DNA from: Actinophytocola sp963840275
Lineage (GTDB): Bacteria; Actinomycetota; Actinomycetes; Mycobacteriales; Pseudonocardiaceae
Reading direction: 5' to 3'
DNA: 64,000 nucleotides
Assembly: GCA_963840275.1 (NCBI GenBank)
Contig: CAWIYK010000002.1
Location: forward strand, 806,001 to 870,000
Shown one piece after another: positions 33,064 to 41,962 of this stretch. Position 1 is the stretch's first letter. Every line of letters begins with the position of its first letter. The translations under genes were made by a program, and so were the position numbers. The notes under the pieces are model-generated. The model was not told the DNA's origin. It saw only the letters and a program-made list of their open reading frames with translations, and ran no database searches.

Positions 33064-33079
33064 TGTGCCCCCGATCACC
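33064..33079. promoter_or_regulatory. crp: Putative CRP site in the crp promoter
   Basis: TGTGC-CCCCGA-TCACC matches TGTGA-N6-TCACA at 8 of 10 positions. It overlaps the -35 region of a minus-strand promoter with -10 TACACT (33053-33058). This placement would give autorepression. Confidence 0.5.
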
Positions 33080-33138
33080 TCGCAGGGCTACGCCTCGGAG
33101 CTGTCCGGAATCGGACATTCCGCAGGCCAGTGACCAGA

Positions 33139-33384
33139 TCAGACGCGGACTCGCCCGCGGCGCGCCTTGGACCGGCCCTTCCTGCGGAGCCGGAACAGCT
33201 CCAGCGCGCGACCGATCCCGTGGCCGTAGAGCGCGCGCACCTCGTCCGGGCGGGCGTTCTCGAGCAGCTCCTCGACCTCGTCCTCCTGGACGGCGCCGGG
33301 CCGCAGCCGGGACTCCACCCGCTCCATGAACAGGGCGAAGAACATCACCACGATGGGCACGGCGAACACGAACCAGACAGCCAT
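33139..33384 (-). CDS. Small membrane protein (Rv3675-like position)
   Basis: 81 residues: one N-terminal helix (WFVFAVPIVVMFFALFM, about 4-20), an acidic middle (QEDEVEELLENARPDEV) and a basic end (RLRRKGRSKARRGRVRV). Lies upstream of crp on the same strand, the place occupied by the membrane protein Rv3675 in mycobacteria. Function unknown; the basic tail could contact nucleic acid or acidic lipid. ATG 33384 is the evident start. Confidence 0.75.
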   Translation of the reverse strand: MAVWFVFAVPIVVMFFALFMERVESRLRPGAVQEDEVEELLENARPDEVRALYGHGIGRALELFRLRRKGRSKARRGRVRV

Positions 33385-33506
33385 AGTGTCGTCGATCCTC
33401 GCTCAGGTCGGGTCGGTCAGCGCGGACGGTGGCTCCGTCCGGCGTGTCCGCGCGGGGTCTACTCCAAGAGACGTCAAGGGCACCGATGAGGTTGTGTTGC
33501 GGCCCG

Positions 33507-33512
33507 TAGGCT
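33507..33512 (+). promoter_or_regulatory. nth: -10 element of leaderless nth
   Basis: TAGGCT ends 6 bp before GTG 33519, placing the transcript start at the start codon. No Shine-Dalgarno is present. Confidence 0.55.
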
Positions 33513-33518
33513 AGCGGG

Positions 33519-34316
33519 GTGCCGCCTGCCACCCGACAACTACCCCGCGGTGAAGTCGCCAAAACGCCGCCGCCCACCGCACTGGTCCGCCGCGCACGCA
33601 GGATGACCCGCGTGCTCGCGGAAGCCTTTCCGGACGCCCACTGCGAGCTCGACTTCACCAACCCGCTCGAGCTGACGGTCGCCACGATCCTGTCCGCGCA
33701 GAGCACCGACGTGCGGGTCAACCTGACCACGCCGGCACTGTTCAAGCGGTACACCACGGCCGCCGACTACGCGGGCGCCGACCGGCTCGAGCTGGAGGAG
33801 CTGATCCGGCCGACCGGCTTCTACCGGAACAAGACGACGTCGCTGATCGGTCTCGGCACCGCGCTCGTCGAGCGGTTCGACGGCGAGGTGCCGAACACGC
33901 TCGAGGACCTCGTCACGCTCCCGGGCATCGGCCGCAAGACCGCGAACGTCGTCCTCGGCAACGCGTTCGGCATCCCCGGCATCACCGTCGACACGCACTT
34001 CGGCCGGCTGGTCCGGCGCTGGGAGTGGACGGCCGAGGAGGACCCGGTCAAGGTCGAGCACGCGGTCGGCGCGCTGGTCCCGCGCAAGGACTGGACGATG
34101 CTGTCCCACTGGGTGATCTTCCACGGCCGGCGCGTGTGCCACGCCCGCAAACCGGCCTGCGGCGCCTGCGTGCTCGCCAAGGACTGCCCGTCGTTCGGCG
34201 CCGGGCCGACCGAGCCGGAGCTCGCCGCCAAGCTCGTCAAGGGCGAGGAGGCCCCGCACCTCGTCGATCTGGCCGAGCGCGTCCGCAACGGCTACAAGGC
34301 GGGCCATACCGCATGA
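33519..34316 (+). CDS. nth: Endonuclease III (base-excision repair)
   Basis: 265 residues. Bifunctional DNA glycosylase/AP lyase for oxidised pyrimidines: helix-hairpin-helix with catalytic Lys in LPGIGRKTANVV (about 133-144), catalytic Asp in VDTHF, and a [4Fe-4S] cluster loop with spacing C-x6-C-x2-C-x5-C (CHARKPACGACVLAKDC). GTG 33519 appears leaderless. Followed by the TlpA-like, Nudix and MarP genes on the same strand with short gaps, the same order as Rv3674c to Rv3671c. Confidence 0.96.
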   Translation: MPPATRQLPRGEVAKTPPPTALVRRARRMTRVLAEAFPDAHCELDFTNPLELTVATILSAQSTDVRVNLTTPALFKRYTTAADYAGADRLELEELIRPTGFYRNKTTSLIGLGTALVERFDGEVPNTLEDLVTLPGIGRKTANVVLGNAFGIPGITVDTHFGRLVRRWEWTAEEDPVKVEHAVGALVPRKDWTMLSHWVIFHGRRVCHARKPACGACVLAKDCPSFGAGPTEPELAAKLVKGEEAPHLVDLAERVRNGYKAGHTA

Positions 34317-34341
34317 GCCGGCGCGAAACAGGTGTTACCGC

Positions 34342-34932
34342 GTGAGGCATGGCGTGCGCTGGTCGATCGCCGCGGTGATCCTCATGGTTGCCGCGGTGGT
34401 CGCGATCTGGCCGCGCTCCGACCCGCCCGACCCGCCGCGGGAGCCCACCCAGGCCACCCCGGACCTGACGGCGGCCCGCGCCGAGGCCGGGCTGCCGGCG
34501 TGCGCCTCCGGTGATCAGGGCCCCGTCGACCTGCGGGGCATCGCGGCCGAGTGTCTCGCCGACGGCCGGTCCGTCGACGTCGCGACGGTCCTCGCCGGCC
34601 GGCCTGTGCTGTTCAACATGTGGGCCACCTGGTGCGAACCGTGCAAGACCGAGCTGCCGGTGCTCGCCGCCTACGCGGAGGAGCCGGACGCGATCGACGT
34701 CGTCGGCCTCGCGGTCGAGTCGCGGCCGGCCGACGCGCTGGAGCTGCTCACCGCGCTGAAGGTGCGGCTGCCCAACCTGCTCGACGAGGACGGCGCGGCC
34801 AAGCGGAAGCTGCGGCCCGTCGGGCTGCCGGCGTCCTACCTGGTCGGCGCGGACGGGTCGGTCCGGCTGGTCGAGAACCCCCGGGTGTTCCGGTCGGTCG
34901 ACGAGGTCAGGCAGGCCGTCGCGCATGGCTGA
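34342..34932 (+). CDS. Thioredoxin-like TlpA-family membrane protein (Rv3673c-like)
   Basis: 196 residues: N-terminal membrane anchor (about 7-23, SIAAVILMVAAVVAIW), then an extracytoplasmic thioredoxin fold with the WCEPC active site (about 97-101) and a cis-Pro in GLPASYLV. It probably reduces or transfers disulfides outside the membrane, for example in cytochrome maturation or for its neighbour MarP, which has a disulfide in mycobacteria. GTG 34342. The stop overlaps the start of the CoA Nudix gene by 8 bp. Confidence 0.9.
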   Translation: MRHGVRWSIAAVILMVAAVVAIWPRSDPPDPPREPTQATPDLTAARAEAGLPACASGDQGPVDLRGIAAECLADGRSVDVATVLAGRPVLFNMWATWCEPCKTELPVLAAYAEEPDAIDVVGLAVESRPADALELLTALKVRLPNLLDEDGAAKRKLRPVGLPASYLVGADGSVRLVENPRVFRSVDEVRQAVAHG

Positions 34933-35617
34933 CCACGGACCGCTGATCGACCCGGCGGGGGTGCCCGAGTGGCTGCGGCAGGTCGTCGAGGCGACCCGTG
35001 ACCTGGACCCGGAGCTGTTCCGCAGCATGTCCCCGCCCACCGAGGACGCTCGCGACGCCGCGGTGCTGATCCTGTTGGGCGAGCACGAGACCAGAGGCCC
35101 CGACGTGCTGCTGCAGCTGCGGGCCGACCGCGGTGGCGCGCACTCCGGCCAGGTCGCGTTCCCCGGCGGCTCCAGCGAACCGGACGACGACGGCCCGGTC
35201 GCCACCGCGCTGCGCGAGGCCGTCGAGGAGACCGGACTGGACCCGGCCGGCGTGCGGCCGCTCGCGCTGCTGCCCCAACTGCACATCCCGGTGTCCGGCT
35301 TCCACGTCACGCCCGTGCTTGCGCACTGGGAGAAGCCGAGCCGCGTGTGGGCCGTCGACCCGGCGGAGAGCGCGGCCGTCGCCCGCGCGCCGCTGTCGGA
35401 CCTGGCAGATCCGGCCAACCGGTTCACGCTGCGGCACCCGTCGGGGTTCGTGAGTCCCGCGTTCGCCTTGCCAGGCATGCTCGTGTGGGGCTTTACTGCC
35501 GCACTGCTGACCCTGCTGCTCGAGATCGGCGGTTGGGCCCGGCCGTGGGACGGTTCGGACATACGCGACCTTGACGCCGCATGGCGTTCAGTTGGCTCAG
35601 TTGTCGGGGAGGTTTGA
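34925..35617 (+). CDS. CoA pyrophosphatase, Nudix family (Rv3672c-like)
   Basis: 230 residues. The NuCoA signature LQLRADRGGAHSGQVAFPGG (about 59-78) directly precedes the Nudix box with REAVEETGL, the arrangement found in enzymes that split CoA and its esters into phosphopantetheine and 3',5'-ADP. Mg2+-dependent and cytosolic. ATG 34925 overlaps the end of the TlpA-like gene, and MarP starts 3 bp after its stop, so these genes are one operon. Confidence 0.9.
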   Translation: MADHGPLIDPAGVPEWLRQVVEATRDLDPELFRSMSPPTEDARDAAVLILLGEHETRGPDVLLQLRADRGGAHSGQVAFPGGSSEPDDDGPVATALREAVEETGLDPAGVRPLALLPQLHIPVSGFHVTPVLAHWEKPSRVWAVDPAESAAVARAPLSDLADPANRFTLRHPSGFVSPAFALPGMLVWGFTAALLTLLLEIGGWARPWDGSDIRDLDAAWRSVGSVVGEV

Positions 35618-35620
35618 CGG

Positions 35621-36805
35621 GTGAACTGGGTCGACCTGTTGGTCATCGCGCTCGCGGTGCTGGCCGCGGTGTCCGGGGCGCGGCAGGGGGTGATCACCGC
35701 ACTGCCGGCGTTCATCGGCGTCCTGCTCGGCGCCGTCGCGGGCATCAAGATCGCGCCGCTCGTGGTGCAGTACATCGAGTCGACGCCGACCAGGGTCGCG
35801 TTCGCGGTGGCGATCTTCGTGCTGCTGGTGGCGCTCGGCGAGACGCTGGGCGTGTGGCTCGGGCGCAGCCTGCGCCAGAAGATCAAGTCGCCGAAGATCG
35901 CGGGCGTCGACAACGCGCTCGGCGCGATCGTCCAGGGCGCCGTGGTGTTCGTCGTCGCGTGGCTGATCGCGTTGCCGCTGGTCACCGTCGGCGGCCTGCC
36001 GGGGCTCGCGTCGGCCATCCGCAACTCGACGGTCCTCGGCGGCGTCGACGACGTCATGCCGCAGGCCGCACAGGACCTGCCCGAGGAGCTGCGCAGACTC
36101 CTTGACGTGTCGGGCTTTCCGGCTGTCGTCGACCCGTTCGACCACACGCCGAACCGCGAGGTCGCGCCGCCCGACCCGGCACTCCAGAACAGCGCCGTCG
36201 TGCAGAACGTGCGGCCCAGCGTGCTGAAGATCCACGCGCGGGCGCCGTCCTGCTCACGTGCGCTCGAGGGCAGCGGGTTCGTGATCGCGCAGGAGCGGGT
36301 GATGACCAACGCCCACGTGGTCGCCGGCACGTCCGAGGTGAGCGTCGAGACCGACGACGGCGCGCTGGACGCGCGGGTCGTGCTGTACGACCCGGAGACC
36401 GACGTCGCCGTGCTGTCCGTGCCGGGGCTGACCGCGCCCGCGTTGCCGTTCGCCGGTCAGCCAGCGACGTCCGGCCAGGACGGGATCGTGCTCGGCTACC
36501 CGCTCGACGGTCCGTACCGGGCCGCACCGGCGCGGGTGCGGGACCAGATCAACCTGTCCGGCCCGGACATCTACGACGCCAAGCAGGTGCAGCGCGAGGT
36601 GTTCACGCTGCGGGCGCTGGTGCAGAGCGGCAACTCGGGTGGCCCGCTGGTCGACACCGAGGGTCGCGTCATCGGCGTGATCTTCGGCGCCGCCACGGAC
36701 CAGTCCGAGACCGGCTTCGCCCTCACCGCCGCCGAGGTGGCGGAGGAGGTCGAGGCGGCCCCGGACCTGTCGCGTGCCGTCGCCACCGGCAACTGCGCGG
36801 CCTAG
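35621..36805 (+). CDS. marP: MarP periplasmic serine protease
   Basis: 394 residues. Four N-terminal membrane helices form a CvpA-like domain (about 1-150), then a chymotrypsin-fold protease outside the membrane with the triad His232 (TNAHVV), Asp261 (ETDVAVL) and Ser339 (SGNSGGPL). Cys residues near 209 and at the C-terminus (NCAA) match the regulatory disulfide of mycobacterial MarP, which preserves internal pH and processes the hydrolase RipA in acid stress. GTG 35621, 3 bp after the Nudix stop. Confidence 0.94.
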   Translation: MNWVDLLVIALAVLAAVSGARQGVITALPAFIGVLLGAVAGIKIAPLVVQYIESTPTRVAFAVAIFVLLVALGETLGVWLGRSLRQKIKSPKIAGVDNALGAIVQGAVVFVVAWLIALPLVTVGGLPGLASAIRNSTVLGGVDDVMPQAAQDLPEELRRLLDVSGFPAVVDPFDHTPNREVAPPDPALQNSAVVQNVRPSVLKIHARAPSCSRALEGSGFVIAQERVMTNAHVVAGTSEVSVETDDGALDARVVLYDPETDVAVLSVPGLTAPALPFAGQPATSGQDGIVLGYPLDGPYRAAPARVRDQINLSGPDIYDAKQVQREVFTLRALVQSGNSGGPLVDTEGRVIGVIFGAATDQSETGFALTAAEVAEEVEAAPDLSRAVATGNCAA

Positions 36806-36819
36806 CGGTCAACTGCTGC

Positions 36820-36862
36820 GAAAGGCGCGCAGGGGGCACCCAACGCCCCGAACGCGCCTTTC
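36820..36862. terminator. Bidirectional terminator
   Basis: GAAAGGCGCG (36820-36829) and CGCGCCTTTC (36853-36862) pair, with an inner GGGGC/GCCCC stem. It lies between the convergent marP and S33 genes. Confidence 0.78.
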
Positions 36863-36868
36863 ACGGCA

Positions 36869-38293
36869 TCAACTGGCCTGCGCCGCGGCGCAGTGGGTGC
36901 CCGGTCGCGGGGTCCTGCCGTTGAGGACGTACTCGGTGAACACGGCCTCGGTGCAGTCGGTGCGGTCCACGACGCCGTGGCCCCAACCGTCGTAGGTCAG
37001 CAGGACGCTGTTGTCGATCTGCCGGTGCACGCTGGTCGCCCATTCGTACCCGGTGGCCGGGTCGTGCAGTGCGTTCATGATCAGCACGGGCGGCACGTCG
37101 TCGTCGATGTCGGTGCGGTGTTGCGGGTTCGGGGTCTTGAGCCCGAGGCTCGCGCACATCGAGACCGGCGTCCACGCGAAGTGCGCCCGCAGTGTCGGCG
37201 CCGCCTGCTTCTGCTTGCGCCACATGGCTTCCCACTGCCGCTGCGACGAGATCTCCACCCGGTGATCCGTGCAGTAGGCGACCAGCGGGAACGGCACCGC
37301 CTCCTCGGCGGACAGCGCCGCGGTCGTCGGCTGCTGGTCGGCGAGCGCCGCCAGCCGGTCGGCGAGCGCGGCCCAGTCCGGGCCGTACAGCGGGCTGATC
37401 GCGAAGTTGACGAGGTCCATCGGTCCGATCACCCGTCCCGACGACGGATCGGTCAGCTCACCGCGCGACGCCTGCTCGTACAGCTCCGAGTAGACCTGCT
37501 CCACATCGCGGCCGTGCAGCGCGCAGTCCGCCGTCGCCGCGCACCACTTCGCGAACTCGGCGAACGAGTCCTCGCCGGTCCGCGCCTCGCTGACCAGGAA
37601 CCGGGTCGGCGACAGGCTGTGGTCGAACACGCTGTCCAACACCAGACCCCGCACCCGGTGCGGGAAGTTCTCCGCGTACATCTGCCCGGCGAGCGTGCCG
37701 TACGACCGCCCGTACAGCGTGACCTTCCGTTCGCCGAGCGCGGCCCGGAACGCGTCGATGTCCTTGGCGACACTCACGTTGTCGACGTGGTCGACGAGCG
37801 GACCGGAGGCCGCGCGGCAGCTGTCGCCGAGCTTCTTGCTGTACGCCTTGACGTCCGCGAGCTTCGCGCCCGTGTCCGGGACGACGTTCGGCATGTTCGA
37901 CACCAGCTCGGCGTCGCACAGCACCGGGTTGCTGCGGTTGGTGCCGCGCGGGTCGAAGCTGACCAGGTCGTACTGCGCGGCCACGCTCGCCGGCACCCCC
38001 GTGCCACCGAGTATCGCGTCCACCCCGGAGCCCCCCGGCCCGCCGGGCATGAACACGAGCGTTCCCTTGCGGGCAGCCGGATCGGCCGCCTGTCGCCGCG
38101 CGACCGCGACCTCGATCGTGCCCTTCGCCGGCCTCGCCCAGTCGATCGGCACCGTGATCGTCCCGCACTCGACCTCGGCGTCCTCCGGACATGGTTGCCA
38201 CGCAAGGTGTTGCGCCGGCTCGGCGGCCGCCGTGCCGACCAACCCCGCCCCGCCCACCAACAGCGCGGCGAGCAGTGTGAGTCCCCGTTTCAT
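36869..38293 (-). CDS. Secreted S33 tripeptidyl aminopeptidase-like hydrolase
   Basis: 474 residues. Sec signal peptide (MKRGLTLLAALLVGGAGLVG, cut near AAA-EP, residue about 25). Alpha/beta hydrolase of the Streptomyces Tap/SlpD group: oxyanion strand VFMPGGPGGSG, nucleophile elbow YGRSYGT (Ser about 192), and the C-terminal TAP-like domain with the acid (NALHDPATGYEWA) and His (GWGHGV). It removes N-terminal di- or tripeptides outside the cell. Paired cysteines (PCPEDAEVEC, CEAVF-type end) fit an exported enzyme. It is an insertion between marP and the EphE-like gene compared with M. tuberculosis. Confidence 0.9.
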   Translation of the reverse strand: MKRGLTLLAALLVGGAGLVGTAAAEPAQHLAWQPCPEDAEVECGTITVPIDWARPAKGTIEVAVARRQAADPAARKGTLVFMPGGPGGSGVDAILGGTGVPASVAAQYDLVSFDPRGTNRSNPVLCDAELVSNMPNVVPDTGAKLADVKAYSKKLGDSCRAASGPLVDHVDNVSVAKDIDAFRAALGERKVTLYGRSYGTLAGQMYAENFPHRVRGLVLDSVFDHSLSPTRFLVSEARTGEDSFAEFAKWCAATADCALHGRDVEQVYSELYEQASRGELTDPSSGRVIGPMDLVNFAISPLYGPDWAALADRLAALADQQPTTAALSAEEAVPFPLVAYCTDHRVEISSQRQWEAMWRKQKQAAPTLRAHFAWTPVSMCASLGLKTPNPQHRTDIDDDVPPVLIMNALHDPATGYEWATSVHRQIDNSVLLTYDGWGHGVVDRTDCTEAVFTEYVLNGRTPRPGTHCAAAQAS

Positions 38294-38389
38294 ACAAGAT
38301 CCTCCCCGGTCTCCTGTGTCGATCCGGGGACGAGTATGTCGGCGCGCAACCTGCTGGCGTCTCAGGGAAACCCCTGAGATGACCCCGGA

Positions 38390-39322
38390 CTATCCGGCGA
38401 GGAACTCGGCGAGCACGCGGTTGGTCGCGGCCGGTGCTTCCTGGTGCGGGAAGTGGCCGACGTCGGGGAGCGTGCGGGTGAGCACCCGCCGGGTGGTCCA
38501 CGCGTCGGACGCGTCGAGGGTGCGCGGCAGGACGCACGGGTCGACCGCGCCGGCGAGCTGCAGCACCGGCACCGTGATCTTGCGCTGCATGGCCTCGCGG
38601 TAGCGGCGGCCCTCGCCGCGCAGCTGCGCGCGCACGGCCCAGCGGTAGTACTCGAGCGAACTGTGCGCCGCGCCGCGGACCATCATCGCCGACCGGTGTC
38701 GCGCGGCGGCGTCCGCGAAGTCCGGCTCTTTCGTCCACTTCGGACCGGACCAGTCGCGCATCAGCGTCTCGACCGTGGCGGCGCCGTCGTTCGTGAGCCA
38801 GCGCTCCGGCGCGAGCGGCACCTGCGCGCGGAACACGTGCCCGAGCGCGCGAGCCTGGTTGTTGGGCTTGCGACGCAGCGCCGTGCGGCGGATCTCGCGG
38901 CGCAGCGCCATCGGGTGTGCCGCCGCGATCGCGCTGACCGAGCGGACCAGCCGGGGGTGCATCGCGGCGACGGTCCACGCCAGCATGCCGCCCCACGCGT
39001 GCCCGACGAGGTGCGCGTCGCGTTCGCCGAGGGCCTTGATCAGCCCGCCGACGTCGCCGGCGAGCGTCCACGCGTCGTAGCCGCGGGGTGGTTTGTCCGA
39101 GTCGCCGTAGCCACGGAGGTCGACGGCGACGACGCGGTAGCCGGCGTCGCCGAGCGCGCCGAGCTGGTGGCGCCAGCTCCACCAGAACTCGGCGAAGCCG
39201 TGCAGCAGCAGCACGAGCGGGCCCTCACCCGTCTCGGCCACGTGCATGCGGATGCCGTTGGCGTGGACGTCGCGGTGGATCCAGGGCCCGTCGAGACGCA
39301 CGGTCGACGGGTCGGGTCGCAC
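38390..39322 (-). CDS. EphE-like alpha/beta hydrolase with altered nucleophile
   Basis: 310 residues similar to epoxide-hydrolase-type alpha/beta hydrolases (HGFAEFWWSWRHQ oxyanion motif, DLRGYGDSDKPP, C-terminal His in DVGHFPHQEAP). The nucleophile elbow reads LVGHAWGGML: Ala stands where epoxide hydrolases have Asp (GHDWGG) and esterases Ser. Unless this is a sequencing error, the protein should not do the usual covalent chemistry. By position it corresponds to Rv3670 (ephE). GTG 39322. The downstream side of its promoter is shared with the holin-like gene, 29 bp upstream. Confidence 0.86.
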   Translation of the reverse strand: MRPDPSTVRLDGPWIHRDVHANGIRMHVAETGEGPLVLLLHGFAEFWWSWRHQLGALGDAGYRVVAVDLRGYGDSDKPPRGYDAWTLAGDVGGLIKALGERDAHLVGHAWGGMLAWTVAAMHPRLVRSVSAIAAAHPMALRREIRRTALRRKPNNQARALGHVFRAQVPLAPERWLTNDGAATVETLMRDWSGPKWTKEPDFADAAARHRSAMMVRGAAHSSLEYYRWAVRAQLRGEGRRYREAMQRKITVPVLQLAGAVDPCVLPRTLDASDAWTTRRVLTRTLPDVGHFPHQEAPAATNRVLAEFLAG

Positions 39323-39351
39323 GACGGTGGCGGTGCTCAGCGGGGTGCCGT

Positions 39352-39861
39352 TCAGCCGCGGTGCGGTTCGAGCTCTGAGTGCCCGTTCTCACCGCGGTTG
39401 CGCAACGCGGCGACCGTGTCCTTGGCCGAGTCGATCGTCCGCTGCGGCGCGTGGATCCGCTTGAACTTCTTGATGCCGCGCCACACCAGGATGCCGGCGG
39501 CCGCGCCCATGAGGAGCACGATGATCAGGAAGCCGCCCCACGGGTCGGCCCACGACCACAGGCCCTTGTTGATGCCCAGCGCGATCGCGGTGAGCAGGAA
39601 CGGGAGCAGGAGCAGCCCGAGCACGCCCGCGGTGATGAAGTAGACGCTGCCGGTCAGGCCCTTCTTGACCTCGCCGACGATCTCCGACCGAGCGAGCTCC
39701 ACCTCTGCTCTGACCAGCGTCGACAGATGTGTGGTGGCGTCCTTGACCAGGCCGCCGATCGACTGGTCTCCCGCCGCGGTCGCGTCGTCCGAGAGCGGGA
39801 TCGACGGGACCCGCGGGAGTCCCGCCCCGTTTCCGTTGCTGTTCTCGCGCGCACTGGTCAC
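39352..39861 (-). CDS. Phage holin-family (PF07332-type) membrane protein (Rv3669-like)
   Basis: 169 residues. An N-terminal soluble segment with an amphipathic helix (LVKDATTHLSTLVRAEVELARSEI), two membrane helices (about 75-97 and 107-130) and a basic tail (RGIKKFKRIHAP). This fits the actinobacterial holin-X / phage_holin_3_6 family, which is widespread in chromosomes and not a sign of a prophage. GTG 39861 is chosen from the start of family similarity. Corresponds by order to Rv3669. Confidence 0.8.
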   Translation of the reverse strand: MTSARENSNGNGAGLPRVPSIPLSDDATAAGDQSIGGLVKDATTHLSTLVRAEVELARSEIVGEVKKGLTGSVYFITAGVLGLLLLPFLLTAIALGINKGLWSWADPWGGFLIIVLLMGAAAGILVWRGIKKFKRIHAPQRTIDSAKDTVAALRNRGENGHSELEPHRG

Positions 39862-39907
39862 CGCGTCATCGTGCCATGTGCGACTCAAAGAAGCTGGCCG
39901 GGCGGGT

Positions 39908-41095
39908 TCAACCCGCCGAGCGGGCTTTGCTCCTGCGCAACAGCAGCACCGCGGCGAGCAGTGCGGCAACGATCGACGCGACGAGCACGGCGCCCTTCGC
40001 GAGCTCCGCGTCCGTCCCGTCCAGCGACAGGTCGGCGATCAGGAGGCTGACCGTGAACCCGACCCCACCGAGCATCGCGACCGCCACCAGGTCCCGTTTG
40101 CCGAGGTCGCCGGGCAGTCGCGCCACGCCGAGCCGGACCGCGAGCAGCGCCGACCCGACGATGCCGACGAGCTTGCCGAACACCAGCCCGATCATGATCG
40201 CGAGCGCGAACCGGTCGGTGAACAGCTTGCCGAGGACGTCCCCGCTGATCGGGATGCCCGCCGCGAAGACCGCGAAGACCGGCACCGCGAAGCCCGCCGA
40301 CCACGGCTGCAGCCGGTGCTCGAGCCGCAGGCACGGCGACTCCTCCTCGCCGGGGTCGGTCCGCACCCGCGTCAGCAGGGCGAGCGCGACGCCGGCGATC
40401 GTGGCGTGCACCCCGCACGCGTGCACCGCGACCCAGGTGGCGACCGCGAGCGGCACGTACAGCCACGGCGTGCGGACCCGTCTGCGCTGCAGCAGCCAGT
40501 AGACCGCGAGGAGGACGACCGCGGCGGCGCCGGCGAGCAGGTCGAACGAGCCGGTGAACAGGATCGCGATCAGCAGGATCGCGCCGAGGTCGTCGACGAC
40601 GGCGACGCTCAGCAGGAACACCCGCGCGCTCGAGGGCAGCCCGGACGCGGTGAGCGCCAGCACCCCGAGCGCGAACGCGATGTCGGTCGCGACCGGCACC
40701 GCCCACGCCTGTGCGATGCGCGGGTCGCCCCACCCGACGCCGATCGCGAACAGGGCGGGCACCACCATGCCGCCGACCGCGGCGATCACCGGCAGCAGCG
40801 CGTTCTTGATCCTCGACAGCTCGCCGACCACCAGCTCGCGCTTGAGCTCCAGCCCCGCGACGAAGAAGAACAGCGCGAGCAGACCGTCCTTGGCCCAGTC
40901 GGCGACCGTCAGGTCGAGGTGCAGCGCGGCGGGCCCGAGCTCGGCGTCGCGCACCGACCGGTACGTCTCCGACCACGGCCCGTTGGCCAGGAGCAGCGCG
41001 AGCGCGGTGGCCCCGAGCAGGATCGAGCCGCCGACGGTCTCGATGCGCAGAAACCTGGCGAACTCGCTGACGGCCGCTGCCGGGCGTCGACTCAC
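39908..41095 (-). CDS. nhaA: Na+/H+ antiporter NhaA
   Basis: 395 residues, 12 membrane helices. The ion site VAVVDDLGAI (the two adjacent Asp equivalent to Asp163/164 of E. coli) and the helix TDIAFALGVL are intact, as is ELKRELVVGEL. It exchanges internal Na+ or Li+ for protons at alkaline pH. GTG 41095. Lies between the holin-like and VIT1-like genes, all on the minus strand with gaps of 46 and 73 bp. Proximity to MarP and EphE-like genes suggests a pH and ion stress neighbourhood. Confidence 0.95.
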   Translation of the reverse strand: MSRRPAAAVSEFARFLRIETVGGSILLGATALALLLANGPWSETYRSVRDAELGPAALHLDLTVADWAKDGLLALFFFVAGLELKRELVVGELSRIKNALLPVIAAVGGMVVPALFAIGVGWGDPRIAQAWAVPVATDIAFALGVLALTASGLPSSARVFLLSVAVVDDLGAILLIAILFTGSFDLLAGAAAVVLLAVYWLLQRRRVRTPWLYVPLAVATWVAVHACGVHATIAGVALALLTRVRTDPGEEESPCLRLEHRLQPWSAGFAVPVFAVFAAGIPISGDVLGKLFTDRFALAIMIGLVFGKLVGIVGSALLAVRLGVARLPGDLGKRDLVAVAMLGGVGFTVSLLIADLSLDGTDAELAKGAVLVASIVAALLAAVLLLRRSKARSAG

Positions 41096-41168
41096 GACTC
41101 AACTCCTCCGGTCGGCGACACAGCTCATCGTGCTGCCGACCAGACTTCCCGGCTCACCGTCGTCGAGC

Positions 41169-41903
41169 CTAACCGACGGTGACGCCGAAAAGGACACCCA
41201 CGAGATAGGTCACAACCATGGTCAGCGCGCCGACCCCCACGTTGCGCGCCACCGCCCGGCCGACCCGCGCGTTGCCCAGCCGCGCGCTGACCACGCCGGT
41301 CACCACCAACCCGACGACCACCGCGGCCGCGCAGGCCCACACCCGCAGCGTGACCGAAGGGACCGAGATCGCCACCAGCGGCAGCAGCCCGCCGACGGTG
41401 AACGCGAGGAGCGACGCCCACGCCGCCTGCCACGGGCTGGTCAGCTCGTCCGGGTCGATGCCCAGCTCGGCCTCCGCGTGCGCCTCGAGCGGGTCGTTCG
41501 CGGTCAGCTCGCGGGCGACCTCGACGGCCAGCTCGGGGGACAGGCCCTTCTCCTCGTAGATCTCCGCCAACTCCCGCTCTTCCTCCTCCGGCATCGTCTC
41601 GAGCTCGTAGCGCTCGAGGCGGAGCGCGGCCTGCTCGGTGTCGCGCTGGGTGGAGACGGAGACGTACTCGCCGCCGGCCATCGACAGCGCGCCGGCGACC
41701 AGGCTCGCGATGCCCGCGACCAGGATCGCCGTCCGGTCCGCGGTGGCGCCGGCGACGCCGACCGACACGCCCGCGACCGAGACGATGCCGTCGTTGGCGC
41801 CGAGGACACCGGCACGCAGCCAGTTGAGCCGCTCGCCGAGACTCGCGTGGTGCGGCTCGCCGGGATGCGTCACCGACTCGGGAGCGTTCACCAGCTCATT
41901 CAA
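41169..41903 (-). CDS. VIT1/CCC1 family iron or manganese transporter
   Basis: 244 residues with five membrane helices. The first helix pair carries the family signature GANDGIVSVAGVSVGVAGA and the second SMAGGEYVSVSTQRDTE; the cytosolic helical domain (about 85-150) has the Glu-rich metal-binding pattern EEEERELAEIYEEKG. It exports Fe2+ or Mn2+ from the cytosol. ATG 41903. It stands divergent to a short membrane-protein gene, 59 bp away. Dps and hemerythrin at the left end are too distant to be called a regulon. Confidence 0.9.
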   Translation of the reverse strand: MNELVNAPESVTHPGEPHHASLGERLNWLRAGVLGANDGIVSVAGVSVGVAGATADRTAILVAGIASLVAGALSMAGGEYVSVSTQRDTEQAALRLERYELETMPEEEERELAEIYEEKGLSPELAVEVARELTANDPLEAHAEAELGIDPDELTSPWQAAWASLLAFTVGGLLPLVAISVPSVTLRVWACAAAVVVGLVVTGVVSARLGNARVGRAVARNVGVGALTMVVTYLVGVLFGVTVG

Positions 41904-41962
41904 CCGCCCCCGGCAAGGTGTGGCACTATGGCGCCGCTTGTCACTTCGACTGGGGGTCGGAC

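Noticed and set aside
39352..39861. Holin-like gene as a sign of a prophage
   Set aside because: No other phage genes are near and this family is common in the conserved actinobacterial block.
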